A DNA stretch of 11,718 nt, taken from Bacteroidota bacterium (GTDB taxonomy: Bacteria; Bacteroidota; Bacteroidia; B-17B0; B-17BO). The position numbers were made by a program, and so were the translations under genes. This document shows positions 1 to 6,994 of this stretch, in pieces. The stretch spans positions 1 to 11,718 of the forward strand of contig CANHPI010000052.1 in assembly GCA_947462425.1 (NCBI GenBank), read 5' to 3'. Numbering within the stretch: the stretch's first letter is position 1; every line of letters starts with the position of its first letter. Below the pieces are notes generated by a model. That model searched no databases. It was not told the DNA's origin and worked only from the letters and a program-made list of their open reading frames with translations.

Positions 1-722
1 AGTAGCGTGTCTAGTTGGTGAACGAATGCATGATTACCGGAGTACATAATTACTACTTTATCACCGAAGGAATTTTCCAATCTAAAGGGATTTGTTAATC
101 TTTCACCTTCATATCTTTTATCCATTACTGGCCAAACGGGAATTGTATTAATTATTCCTTTTTTAGCGCCTCTTGAATATAAGTATTCAGTCATAAAACG
201 ATCAAGTGAAATAATAGATTTTGACTTACTAATAATATAATTCCCTAGTCTTGTAAAAAACTTAGCTGAAAAAGACCCTTTCTTTATTAGACCTGACGAT
301 ATTGATAATTCAGGCTGAAGATCCATTACCCAATAGTGAAATGCAATTCCTTTCATTTTTGAAATAATTACTCCAACAAATGATAACAAAGGAGGAACGG
401 TAGTGCCAATAATAATATCAAACTCATTTTGTTTTATAAAAAACAATTTCTTTGAAATAGAAAGATAAAATGTTGAAAAATCAATAAGTCTTGCAATTGT
501 ACTTCCTTTGCCTAAAGATGTTTGCTTCAATCTATAAATTTTAATACCTGAATAATTTTCAATCTTTTTATAGCGTATAGACTTTTCTTCGTAAGGATAA
601 CAACTAGTATATACTGTTACTTCATTTCCTTCATTTAACAATCTAATTGCAAGATCAGATATATGCTGTGATACCGATACTGTATCAGGGTAAAAAACTT
701 GTGTTATAATTAAAATTTTCAA
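1..722 (-). CDS. WbuB-like family-4 glycosyltransferase, C-terminus cut off by window edge
   Basis: Reading the minus strand from a TTG at 722-720 gives 240 codons open to the window edge. The protein begins MKILIITQVFYPD and continues with SQHISDLAIRLLNEGNEVTVYTS, the N-terminal Rossmann half of a GT-B transferase. HYWVMDLQPE (Asp134 to Glu138) matches the DLWPE-type motif of WbuB/WcaI-like GT4 enzymes. IMYSGNHAFVHQLDTLL, just before the edge, is the start of the nucleotide-sugar-binding C-terminal domain. By family it transfers a sugar from a nucleotide donor to a lipid-linked intermediate at the cytoplasmic face of the membrane; donor and acceptor cannot be read. The TTG start is chosen because an in-frame TAA lies only 9 bp upstream (734-732) and the MKILIIT start fits the family. 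It follows the GDP-mannose epimerase after 14 bp. Roughly 150-170 residues are expected beyond position 1. Confidence 0.88.
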   Translation of the reverse strand, partial: MKILIITQVFYPDTVSVSQHISDLAIRLLNEGNEVTVYTSCYPYEEKSIRYKKIENYSGIKIYRLKQTSLGKGSTIARLIDFSTFYLSISKKLFFIKQNEFDIIIGTTVPPLLSFVGVIISKMKGIAFHYWVMDLQPELSISSGLIKKGSFSAKFFTRLGNYIISKSKSIISLDRFMTEYLYSRGAKKGIINTIPVWPVMDKRYEGERLTNPFRLENSFGDKVVIMYSGNHAFVHQLDTL

Positions 723-736
723 TACAATTAATTATT

Positions 737-1738
737 TTATTTGTTTTCAACTTGTTGGTTAATCCAAGCATAAGTTGTTTTCATTCCATCTAATAATGGC
801 TGAGAAACTTCCCAACCTATTTTTTGTCGATATAACTTGTTATCCGAATTTCTTCCTCTAACTCCCATTGGACATGAAAAGCCATATTTGTCTATAAAAT
901 CTTGACCCCCTAAATTATTGATTTTGATATCCTTCCCAGAAATTTCAATAGCCATTTGAGCTAATTGATTGATGGTAACCATTTCTTCTGAACCAATATT
1001 TACAGGACCTACAAAATCACTTTCCATCAATTTCAATACTGCTTCAACACATTCACTCACATACAGAAAACTTCTAGTCTGTAGGCCATCTCCCCACACT
1101 TCAAAAGCACCACCATTTGGAGTTTCAGCTGCTTTCCTACACATTGCAGCAGGTGCTTTTTCTTTACCATCTTTCCATGTACCTTGTGGTCCAAAAATAT
1201 TGTGAAAACGAGCTACGCGAACATTTAGATTATAATTTCTATTGAAAGCTAAATATAAACGTTCACTAAATAATTTTTCCCAACCATATTCAGAATCAGG
1301 ATTGGCTGGATATGCAGATGATTCTTCACAATTCGGATTATTAGGATCTAATTGATTGTGCTCAGGATACATACATGCAGATGAAGAATAAAAAACTTTT
1401 TTAACCTTTTTCTTCACACATTCATTTACAACATTTAAATTTATCATTGCAGAACCATGCATCACATTCGCATCGTTATTTCCAGTAAAAATATATCCAG
1501 CTCCTCCCATATCAGCGGCTAGTTGATAAAGTTCATCACAATCTTCTGATATCACTAACTCAACTGCCCTTGGGTCTGTTAAATCACATTTAATAAATTC
1601 ATGACAAATCTCTGAATGATCAAAGTATTCATGATTTTTTATGTCAGCTATTCTAACGTGATAACCAAGTTCCATTAACTTCTTACCTAAGTGACCTCCT
1701 ATGAAACCTCCTCCTCCTAAAATTATTGCTTTTTTCAT
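737..1738 (-). CDS. gme: GDP-mannose 3,5-epimerase (extended SDR)
   Basis: This 333-residue extended short-chain dehydrogenase would convert GDP-D-mannose to GDP-L-galactose, with GDP-L-gulose as side product, in the cytoplasm. The NAD-binding motif GGGGFIGG is at 8-15. Signatures of the 3,5-epimerase follow: AADMGGAGYI (74-83), SSSACMYPE (118-126), EYGWEKL (150-156), RFHNIFGPQGTW (177-188), EKAPAAMCRK (193-202), WGDGLQTRSF (215-224) and RGRNSDN (294-300). Cys122, Tyr151, Lys155 and Lys194 each sit exactly 23 positions before the catalytic Cys145, Tyr174, Lys178 and Lys217 of the Arabidopsis enzyme as I recall them, so the active site looks complete. The ATG start lies 1 bp after the stop of the preceding SDR gene, suggesting coupled translation. 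Its GC content (about 38% in seven counted lines) is well above its neighbours, hinting at separate acquisition or stronger conservation. A different GDP-hexose epimerase specificity is possible but less likely. Confidence 0.93.
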   Translation of the reverse strand: MKKAIILGGGGFIGGHLGKKLMELGYHVRIADIKNHEYFDHSEICHEFIKCDLTDPRAVELVISEDCDELYQLAADMGGAGYIFTGNNDANVMHGSAMINLNVVNECVKKKVKKVFYSSSACMYPEHNQLDPNNPNCEESSAYPANPDSEYGWEKLFSERLYLAFNRNYNLNVRVARFHNIFGPQGTWKDGKEKAPAAMCRKAAETPNGGAFEVWGDGLQTRSFLYVSECVEAVLKLMESDFVGPVNIGSEEMVTINQLAQMAIEISGKDIKINNLGGQDFIDKYGFSCPMGVRGRNSDNKLYRQKIGWEVSQPLLDGMKTTYAWINQQVENK

Positions 1739-1739
1739 T

Positions 1740-2717
1740 TTATTTATTTTTATTTAACCAATTTATAGTTTCTTTTGTGTTTAAATATAGATTGTTATGA
1801 GAATCATTACCTCCATTTTGTACTACAATTTTTAGTGTTTTACTTAAATCAATAATTTGATTTGTTGTCATATTATTAAACCGAAAACTTGACATTGGAA
1901 AACGTATACCTACTCTTTGTAAAATATCCCCAACAAATCCAGCAATTTTAAAAATAATTGAAGAAATTACTATTGGTGTTTTTTTGTTTTCACATTCACA
2001 AATTAGGTCAGCCCAATCAGAAATGTTTATCGGAGGTGCATCACCTAGATAAAAATAATCATGAATAACATTTTTGTCTTTACATAACATCAAAGAATGA
2101 ATTTGAATACATGTATTTTTTACATAACCGTATGTTTTAATTGCTGCACGTTTTTTACTTAAGTTTAAATATTTAGAACTTCTTACTAATCGAAAAAAAT
2201 TATTATATGGAGCGCCAAACCATGGACCCCATATTGAAGTGGGTCTAATCAAGATCCAATCGATTTTATCAAATCTTCTAACTATTTTTTCTGTAAGTAC
2301 TTTACTTTCTCCATAAATAGTATTAGGACAGTAATCAAAACCATTCGTTGGAATATAACCTAATTTACAAACGAGCATGGATGAAGCTACTATAATTCTA
2401 TTTAAATCTTTTAATTCAGAACAAATATTCATTAAATTATCAACCCCTTGAATATTAGCATCATAACCGTTTATATTTTTTTTTTCATCTAGATCTGTTC
2501 TGGCTGCAAGATGAATAACATAGTTTGGATTAAATTCTTTAAGTTTGTTGGAAAATAAATCAAAATTTAATATATCTAATTGAATCCAATTTTTATCATA
2601 ATCTCTATTTTTCGGTTTAGCAATATCTATATTTATTACATTATAACCTAAGTTAACAAAATACTCCACGAGATTTGTCCCAATAAAACCTGATCCACCT
2701 GTTATAGCTATTTTCAT
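1740..2717 (-). CDS. NAD(P)-dependent sugar-nucleotide epimerase/dehydratase/reductase (extended SDR), substrate unknown
   Basis: A 325-residue extended SDR. Visible motifs are the dinucleotide-binding GGSGFIG (7-13), the acidic Asp31 at the end of the second beta strand (favouring NAD), HLAART (69-74), ASSM with the likely catalytic Ser (111-114), the catalytic pair in YGESK (Tyr135, Lys139) and RPTSIWGP (158-165). The C-terminal part is a divergent substrate-binding lobe with a hydrophobic stretch near 250-265 and FPMSSFRFNNMTT (about 274-286), which recalls SDRs from other polysaccharide clusters. It probably epimerises or reduces a sugar nucleotide in the cytoplasm; the sequence does not say which one. 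It starts at ATG 8 bp after the upstream GT4 stop and ends 1 bp before the GDP-mannose 3,5-epimerase, so the two SDRs may act in one precursor pathway (inference). An A10 run on the coding strand (2485-2476, around Glu78-Lys80) is a possible slippage site. Confidence 0.85.
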   Translation of the reverse strand: MKIAITGGSGFIGTNLVEYFVNLGYNVINIDIAKPKNRDYDKNWIQLDILNFDLFSNKLKEFNPNYVIHLAARTDLDEKKNINGYDANIQGVDNLMNICSELKDLNRIIVASSMLVCKLGYIPTNGFDYCPNTIYGESKVLTEKIVRRFDKIDWILIRPTSIWGPWFGAPYNNFFRLVRSSKYLNLSKKRAAIKTYGYVKNTCIQIHSLMLCKDKNVIHDYFYLGDAPPINISDWADLICECENKKTPIVISSIIFKIAGFVGDILQRVGIRFPMSSFRFNNMTTNQIIDLSKTLKIVVQNGGNDSHNNLYLNTKETINWLNKNK

Positions 2718-2725
2718 TAAATTAA

Positions 2726-3964
2726 TTATAATTTTACAATAGTTTTATAAAGTTCAATAAACTTGCCTGAAATTTTTTTCCAATCATAGTTTTTTGAAAC
2801 AAACTCTTTGCCGTTTTGCCCCATTTGTTTTAATTTATAAAGATCATTTGTCATTTCAGTGATTTTATCACTAATTAACTCTATATCGTTTGAAATTACA
2901 ATTCCTGCATCAACATCTTGTATTTCATTAAAATTACATTGTGGTGAAATTAAAACAGCGGTTGAACTAGCTAAAGCTTCTAAAATTGCCATTGAAAAAC
3001 CTTCAGAAAATGAAGGCAATACAAACAAATCAGCTCGTGCCAATAATTTTTTCTTTTCATCACCAAGAACCATACCCGGAAAAATAACGTACTCCTGAAA
3101 ATTATTATCTATAATTGTTTGATGAAATTTATTTATCAATCCAAATTCATCAGGACCTGCCATTACAAGTCTTAAATTATCATTTTTTAATTTAGCTTTC
3201 ATAAATGCAGATAATAACAAATCTGCACCTTTAGATGGATGTAACCTACCTAGAAATAGAATTACTATATGTGAATCATTTATATTGAAATCAGAATAAT
3301 TTGTATCCTCTAAAATAAATTTTTTTGTGTCAATTCCATTAGGAATAATACTAATTCTTTGTTTTTTTAGAGAAAATTTTTTAAAAGTATCAAATTCATA
3401 TTTAGTTAATGCAATTAAACAACTTGAATTCTGAATAATTTTTTTCTCAATTAAACTAATGTAAATTTTCTTTTTAAATGAACGAAATCCTAAAGCATTT
3501 TTTGAAAGAACACCTCTTTGATGATACAAAAGAGGCTTATTATGTATTTTTGCTAATCTACTTGCAATATATGTTGGATAAATAAAAGGTAAATGTGTGT
3601 GAACAATGTCAATTTTTGGAATAATTTTATTTAAATTACTCTTCATTAATGGTGAATATAAATATCCTATTGATTTTGATAAATATGGTATTAATTTAAA
3701 AATCTTATTTTGAAATATATTTTCAGTCTCGAAATACCATACCTCAACACCATCAACCATCAATGGTTCATTCTTTATTACATTTAATTTTTCATCTTGA
3801 TTAGAATCAGTTGTAAAAACAATTACTTTATGCCCCTGAGATACTAAGTTTTCAGCTAAAGCAGAAACTGAATGTATCGGACCACCAATCTTATAAGCAG
3901 GCTTATATCCATGTACTACAAATAGTATCTTGTATTTTATGTGGTTTTCCATACTAAACAACAT
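2726..3964 (-). CDS. Family-4 (GT-B fold) glycosyltransferase
   Basis: A 412-residue retaining GT-B glycosyltransferase. The N-terminal acceptor domain shows ILFVVHGYKPAYKIGGPIHS (13-32), where GGP plus the helix after it is the usual start of GT4 enzymes, then VHTHLPF (121-127). IPNGID (207-212) marks the interdomain link, FLGRLHPSKG (237-246) opens the donor-binding domain, and PSFSEGFSMAILEA (317-330) holds the E-x7-E pair, Glu321 and Glu329. It should add one sugar to the lipid-linked repeat unit on the cytoplasmic side of the membrane; the donor is unknown. Two ATG codons compete for the start: 3964 (MLFSMENH) and 3952 (MENH). The first lies 6 bp after the amidotransferase stop and is kept, but neither has a Shine-Dalgarno sequence and the shorter form would lose only four residues. 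It has no predicted membrane segment, so membrane association would be peripheral. Confidence 0.92.
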   Translation of the reverse strand: MLFSMENHIKYKILFVVHGYKPAYKIGGPIHSVSALAENLVSQGHKVIVFTTDSNQDEKLNVIKNEPLMVDGVEVWYFETENIFQNKIFKLIPYLSKSIGYLYSPLMKSNLNKIIPKIDIVHTHLPFIYPTYIASRLAKIHNKPLLYHQRGVLSKNALGFRSFKKKIYISLIEKKIIQNSSCLIALTKYEFDTFKKFSLKKQRISIIPNGIDTKKFILEDTNYSDFNINDSHIVILFLGRLHPSKGADLLLSAFMKAKLKNDNLRLVMAGPDEFGLINKFHQTIIDNNFQEYVIFPGMVLGDEKKKLLARADLFVLPSFSEGFSMAILEALASSTAVLISPQCNFNEIQDVDAGIVISNDIELISDKITEMTNDLYKLKQMGQNGKEFVSKNYDWKKISGKFIELYKTIVKL

Positions 3965-3970
3965 TTATAA

Positions 3971-5890
3971 TTAATCAAAATGTGCCTCATACCATCTAAT
4001 ATAGTTGAAAAGATACCACAAAAAATTAAAGTGTGAAGTCCCATCTTGAAGAAATTTATTTTTCAACAATTCAATCTCACCTACTTTAAATATAGATAAC
4101 TTATTAATGGAATTTTCATTAAGGGTGTCAAAAAAAAGTTGTTTTAGTTCTTTATTCTTATGACACCATTCATTTAAAGGTAAACTGAATCCTTTTTTCG
4201 GTCTATCCATTAGATTTTTAGGAATATATTTATGCGTTAATTCCTTTAAAATATATTTTTGAATATTATTTCTAATTTTAAAATCGTCAGGTAAATTAGC
4301 CATATATTCATATACTCTGTGATCCAACAAAGGTTCTCTTCCTTCTATTGAATGATACATAGTAGCACGATCTACTTTTCGAAGTATATCAGCTTCTAAA
4401 TAAACCATATAATCATATACTAACATCGAATTTAAAGCACCAAAATCAGATATATCATTAAATCTCATTTCATCGAGAAATGATTTTTCACTTTGTTTTT
4501 TAAACGATTCTTTGTAAACAAAAGAATAATTAAGACTACCCATAATATCATTAAACTCTAATACATTTTTTGATGTCAAAAGAGCATCAAATTTAAGCAT
4601 ATGAGTTTCATTAAGATTTTTACCAGCCAAAAATGATACAGGTTTATGTAAAAGTGTTTTAGGAACTTTATTAATACTTTTTTTAATAAATTCGGGAACT
4701 TTTTTTAATGAATAATAATTATTCAATGATGTTGAATATTTTGAATACCCCCCAAAAACTTCATCTCCACCATCAGCTGATAAAACTACTTTAACATCAT
4801 TTGAAGCTAATTTACTTACTAATAATGTGGGTATTGCAGAACTATCACCAAAAGGTTCGTCATAAACTTCTACTAAATTTGGTATTATACTTATCGCATC
4901 AGACTCAGTACAGATATATTTGTTGAAATTAACACCAAGATGGTTCGCTACACTTTTTGCATATTCAGATTCATCATATTCTGAATTTTCAAAACCTATT
5001 GAAAATGTATTTAGATTATATTTACCTGATTTTGCAAGTAATGCAGTTACTAAACTACTATCATACCCTCCACTTAAAAAAACACCGACTGGAACATCCG
5101 ATACCATTCGGTATTCACAGGCAGAAACTAATAGTTTTTCTAAATCTGATAATACTTCAACATCCGATTGGTGCTTTATAATTTTGTTTTGAAATGGAAT
5201 TAAAGAATTCCAATATTTTTTAATTTGAAAATTATTGTCTTTTATGTTGTAATTAATATATGAACCGGGTTCTAATTTATTAATTCCTTTTATAAAATTA
5301 TTAGAACTACTTAAATATCCATACTTCAAAAATAATGGAATTGCAGAATAATTAACATCTTCCTTTGTTTTTCCCGAGAGTTTCATTAGTGTGTTTAAAT
5401 CTGAAGATATATTAATTCCTGATTCATTATATTCATAATAAAGAGGTTTAACACCTGTTCTATCTCGAACAATAAACACATTTCCATTCAAATGATTACA
5501 AATAACAAATGAAAACATCCCAATAAACTTGTCAAGACATTGAATCCCCCATTTGTCAAAGGAATTAATAATTACTTCTGTATCTGAATTTGATACAAAT
5601 TTATATCCTAAAACGATTAATTCTTTTTTTAATTCTTGGTAATTATAAATTTCTCCATTAAAAACTATTGACCATTTTCCATCAACACTTTTAAATGGTT
5701 GATTTGCTGCTTCTGATAAATCTATTATTGATAGTCTAGTATGAACAAATGTAATATTTGAATTATATAATTGAAATTGAAATTTACCAGTAAAGTCAGG
5801 GCCTCTTTTTTTTAGAAAACTAGTTGCTTCATCAATATTATTAGTTATTTTATTTGTGTTGTAATTAATACAAGCTAATATTCCACACAT
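3971..5890 (-). CDS. asnB: Asparagine synthase-like glutamine amidotransferase (glutamine-hydrolysing)
   Basis: 639 residues with two domains. The N-terminal class II glutaminase (about 2-215) starts MCGILACIN, so Cys2 becomes the N-terminal nucleophile after Met removal; this fixes the start. HTRLSIID (50-57), FNGEIYN (77-83) and NSDTEV (101-106) carry the glutamine-binding Arg, Asn, Glu and Asp. The C-terminal synthase domain has the pyrophosphate loop SGGYDSS (273-279), YDEPFGDSSAIPT (343-355) and SADGGDEVFGGY (371-382). By family it uses ATP and glutamine to turn a carboxylate into an amide. The housekeeping reaction is aspartate to asparagine. Placed between two glycosyltransferases, it more probably amidates a uronic-acid residue, as proposed for WbpS of Pseudomonas O-antigen loci (inference). 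It is longer than E. coli AsnB (about 554 residues), as many polysaccharide-locus members are. It follows the upstream GT4 stop by 8 bp and precedes the next gene by 6 bp. Confidence 0.93.
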   Translation of the reverse strand: MCGILACINYNTNKITNNIDEATSFLKKRGPDFTGKFQFQLYNSNITFVHTRLSIIDLSEAANQPFKSVDGKWSIVFNGEIYNYQELKKELIVLGYKFVSNSDTEVIINSFDKWGIQCLDKFIGMFSFVICNHLNGNVFIVRDRTGVKPLYYEYNESGINISSDLNTLMKLSGKTKEDVNYSAIPLFLKYGYLSSSNNFIKGINKLEPGSYINYNIKDNNFQIKKYWNSLIPFQNKIIKHQSDVEVLSDLEKLLVSACEYRMVSDVPVGVFLSGGYDSSLVTALLAKSGKYNLNTFSIGFENSEYDESEYAKSVANHLGVNFNKYICTESDAISIIPNLVEVYDEPFGDSSAIPTLLVSKLASNDVKVVLSADGGDEVFGGYSKYSTSLNNYYSLKKVPEFIKKSINKVPKTLLHKPVSFLAGKNLNETHMLKFDALLTSKNVLEFNDIMGSLNYSFVYKESFKKQSEKSFLDEMRFNDISDFGALNSMLVYDYMVYLEADILRKVDRATMYHSIEGREPLLDHRVYEYMANLPDDFKIRNNIQKYILKELTHKYIPKNLMDRPKKGFSLPLNEWCHKNKELKQLFFDTLNENSINKLSIFKVGEIELLKNKFLQDGTSHFNFLWYLFNYIRWYEAHFD

Positions 5891-5898
5891 ATCTTATT

Positions 5899-6993
5899 TT
5901 ATTTATCTAAATTATTTATTAATAACTCCCTATATAATGAAGCATAATCGGATACCATTCTCTCGGTTCTATACCTTTTTGTTAACTCTGAATAACTGTT
6001 TTTTTTAGGTGGGCTTTCTATTAATACAATCATTTTATCAACTATTTCATCTACATTATTTGGATCAACAAAAAGATTATCAATTGAATTTGGGAAAATA
6101 GATAAGTGCTCATCAATATTAGACAACAGTAATCTATCACAAGTATACAAAGCTTCAAGTACTGTATTGGGGCAACCCTCAAATTCACTCAGTGAAACAA
6201 ACAACATAGAATTCTTCATCAGTTGATAAACTGATTCACTTTTCTGATGCCCTAAAAAAAATACTGATTCCTCAATTTTTAATTGTTGAACTATTAATTG
6301 AAATTTATTCAAATCTTTACCATCGCCAACAATTAATAATTTTAATTTTTTTTTTGGTTTATTAACTTGATTAAATGCTAATATAAGTTTTGAAATATTC
6401 TTTTTTGCTGTTCCATCATCTACAAGACGACCAACATATAAAATATAATCTTTAAATGAAAAATTAAAATCTTTAGAATTACTAATTACATCTTCAATTT
6501 TTTCATAAGGAATACCATTTAAAATAATTCTTTTAATAGTTGGTTTATTTTTTGATTCCCAATATAATTTACCTTGAATGGAATTGCTTACAATAACTGC
6601 GGCTTTTTGAGATAAAAATACTCTCAACTTATTTTTGAAAGAAGAATTATAATTCTTTGATGATGAGGGTTCTCTTATTATCCATTTAAATTTAAAAAAT
6701 AAAACAAAAAAACCTGAAATAATATCCATTTGGACAACCCAAGATTGAACAATATCGAAATTATAAGTATTTATTAGTTTGAAAAAATCGATGAATATTT
6801 TTGGACTATAATTAGATTTCGCATTACTTTTATGCAAATTAACCGGACCCCAATTCTTTTTAATATTTGAGTTATCCCAAATGTAAAAAACATGAACTTC
6901 ATGACCGATTTTTGAAAGTTCTGTTGATAGATAATAAAGCTGATTTTCTGCCCCTCCACCCGTCAAAGAAGAAATACAAAATAAAATTTTCAA
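5899..6993 (-). CDS. Family-4 (GT-B fold) glycosyltransferase with TTG start
   Basis: A 364-residue GT-B transferase. MKILFCISSLTGGGAENQLY (1-20) contains the GGGAE loop typical of the GT4 N-terminal domain; IIREPSSS (105-112) and VIVSNS (133-138) follow the family pattern. LNGIPYEK (158-165) is the linker, YVGRLVDDG (186-194) opens the donor domain, and SEFEGCPNTVLEA (269-281) supplies the E-x7-E pair Glu272 and Glu280. It should transfer one hexose-type residue onto the growing lipid-linked unit; the sugar is unknown. The start is TTG at 6993-6991, 1 bp after the stop of the GlfT-like gene (TAA-A-TTG). No in-frame ATG lies nearby upstream, and the next internal Met, in VVQMD near residue 89, would delete the conserved GGGAE region. 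An A10 run on the coding strand (6355-6346) falls in the KPKKKLKLL segment (212-220). Confidence 0.9.
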   Translation of the reverse strand: MKILFCISSLTGGGAENQLYYLSTELSKIGHEVHVFYIWDNSNIKKNWGPVNLHKSNAKSNYSPKIFIDFFKLINTYNFDIVQSWVVQMDIISGFFVLFFKFKWIIREPSSSKNYNSSFKNKLRVFLSQKAAVIVSNSIQGKLYWESKNKPTIKRIILNGIPYEKIEDVISNSKDFNFSFKDYILYVGRLVDDGTAKKNISKLILAFNQVNKPKKKLKLLIVGDGKDLNKFQLIVQQLKIEESVFFLGHQKSESVYQLMKNSMLFVSLSEFEGCPNTVLEALYTCDRLLLSNIDEHLSIFPNSIDNLFVDPNNVDEIVDKMIVLIESPPKKNSYSELTKRYRTERMVSDYASLYRELLINNLDK

Positions 6994-6994
6994 T

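Noticed and set aside
969..1205. Plus-strand open frame of 78 codons inside the GDP-mannose epimerase gene
   Set aside because: It lies wholly antisense to a gene with full family signatures and shows no motif or start context of its own.
4920..5192. Two overlapping plus-strand frames inside the amidotransferase gene
   Set aside because: They are antisense to the conserved pyrophosphate-loop region, whose constraint keeps other frames open by chance.
6774..6959. Minus-strand 61-codon frame inside the GT4 gene at 5899-6993
   Set aside because: It is in a shifted frame over the conserved N-terminal domain and has no family resemblance.
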